From Chthoniobacterales bacterium (GTDB lineage: Bacteria; Verrucomicrobiota; Verrucomicrobiia; Chthoniobacterales; UBA10450), in NCBI GenBank assembly GCA_025980625.1, contig JAICXG010000144.1:1-7341 (forward strand): 7,341 bases of DNA, written 5' to 3'. The notes beneath the pieces were generated by a model. That model had not been told where the DNA came from. It saw nothing but the letters and a program-made list of their open reading frames with translations, and searched no databases. Every line of letters starts with the position of its first letter. The stretch's first letter is position 1. Shown here one piece after another: positions 6,819-7,341 of the stretch. The position numbers and the translations under genes are program-made.

Positions 6819-6850
6819 GGCGGAGGGTGCTTCCCGAAGCGCCCTCCGCC
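6819..6850 (+). terminator. Long GC-rich stem-loop after the HAF-like gene
   Basis: GGCGGAGGGTGCTT (6819-6832) pairs over its full length with AAGCGCCCTCCGCC (6837-6850) around CCCG, giving 14 bp with one T-G wobble. It begins 26 bases after the stop at 6793. The following bases, CTTCTGCG, hold few T residues, so it is a terminator with a poor tail or an mRNA-stabilising end. No other gene occupies the span up to the tRNA at 7054. Confidence 0.65.
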
Positions 6851-7052
6851 CTTCTGCGTACGCCTTGCATGCGGAAAATACGTATTGCTTCGCGAGCGAA
6901 AGCGATCGCTGCACAGGCTCTGCCGCGCGTCCTTATTATTGGAGAAGGCGCGTATAGTAGCGGCTGGATTTGTGAGGCATCACATTCTAACCTTTGGCTT
7001 TTTGTCCAACGTCGAGAGGCGACTCTCTTGCGATCGGGTTTCATGATTTTCA

Positions 7053-7125
<73 letters not shown>

Positions 7126-7126
<1 letters not shown>

Positions 7127-7156
7127 ATTCGATTCTCCATTTTCGAATTCCGAATT
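7126..7156. repeat. Short inverted/direct repeat of CGAATT just after the tRNA
   Basis: AATTCG (7126-7131) can pair with CGAATT at 7144-7149 or with its direct copy at 7151-7156. The segment is AT-rich between two GC-rich genes and may form a weak 3' processing or termination hairpin for the tRNA transcript, or be chance. Confidence 0.25.
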
Positions 7157-7174
7157 TGGATTTAGAAACGCCGC

Positions 7175-7341
7175 GTGAAACGCACTGCCGCCGGCGTCAC
7201 TGAAGTCGCGATTTTAAGCGCGCTGATCCTTTGCACCCGCGGCGCCAATTACCAGGACGTTTTTGTCGGCGGTAGGATCTATTTTCTCGATTCCGATTGT
7301 TATGCCCGGATGGAGCGCGCCGCGATTGTGGCGGCGCATCC
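7175..7341 (+). CDS. Membrane glycosyltransferase/oligosaccharyltransferase-like protein, N-terminal fragment
   Basis: The first 55 codons of a gene that runs off the right edge. The start is GTG 7175: the frame has a TAG at 7163-7165 and no other start between, though no clear Shine-Dalgarno site precedes it. Residues 1-4 are basic (VKRT). Residues about 8-20 (TEVAILSALILC-like) form the first membrane helix, followed by a loop reading YQDVFVGGRIYFLDSDCYARM. The D39-x-D41 with following Y and R-M resembles the first extracytoplasmic loop of STT3/PMT-type GT-C transferases, where acidic residues bind metal and the lipid-linked sugar substrate. That match is from memory of the family and only one motif is visible. 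It starts 48 bases after the tRNA with no terminator of note between, so it could share a transcript with it. Alternative: another polytopic membrane protein of unknown role. Confidence 0.6.
   Translation, partial: MKRTAAGVTEVAILSALILCTRGANYQDVFVGGRIYFLDSDCYARMERAAIVAAH

Noticed and set aside
6901..6910. AGCGATCGCT perfect 10-bp palindrome
   Set aside because: A single copy in the intergenic region. A HIP1-like or regulatory meaning would need genome-wide over-representation, which cannot be seen here.

Overview
The window looks like an ordinary chromosomal stretch of a moderately GC-rich, free-living bacterium. Three things point tentatively to a soil Verrucomicrobiota lineage (Spartobacteria/Chthoniobacterales-like), with Acidobacteriota as the alternative. 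These are the mix of large secreted repeat proteins (Asp-box/BNR and HAF-like), a short ProB without its PUA domain, and a tRNA gene that does not encode CCA. The assignment rests on remembered family resemblance, not a search.

Layout, left to right. Bases 1-579 are the 3' end of a DHA2-type (EmrB/QacA-like) drug-efflux permease. A small exported protein of unknown function (670-1137) follows on the same strand. Next comes a large exported protein with five Asp-box repeats and a C-terminal fibronectin-III-like domain (1302-3212). The gap 3213-3466 holds three consecutive stem-loops, the last being a strong intrinsic terminator. It separates this gene from the convergent proBA pair: proB at 5595-4801 and proA at 4738-3467, both minus strand. 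Together these encode the first two enzymes of proline synthesis from glutamate. Divergent from proB is an exported protein built of about six ~45-residue HAF-like repeats (5789-6793), followed by a perfect-length 14-bp stem-loop. A tRNA with anticodon CAU (7054-7126, most likely the lysidine-modified tRNA-Ile2) comes next. Last is the 5' end of a membrane glycosyltransferase with an STT3/PMT-like DxD loop, cut by the window edge (7175 onward).

How the genes work together: only proB and proA form a clear pathway unit. The efflux pump, the three exported proteins and the glycosyltransferase are single envelope or extracellular genes with no visible shared pathway. I found no phage genes, transposase, CRISPR array, toxin-antitoxin pair or defence cassette, and no convincing undescribed system. 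The items most worth a second look are the triple-hairpin intergenic element, the two repeat-rich secreted proteins and the small exported orphan. No gene-free stretch exceeds 300 bases.
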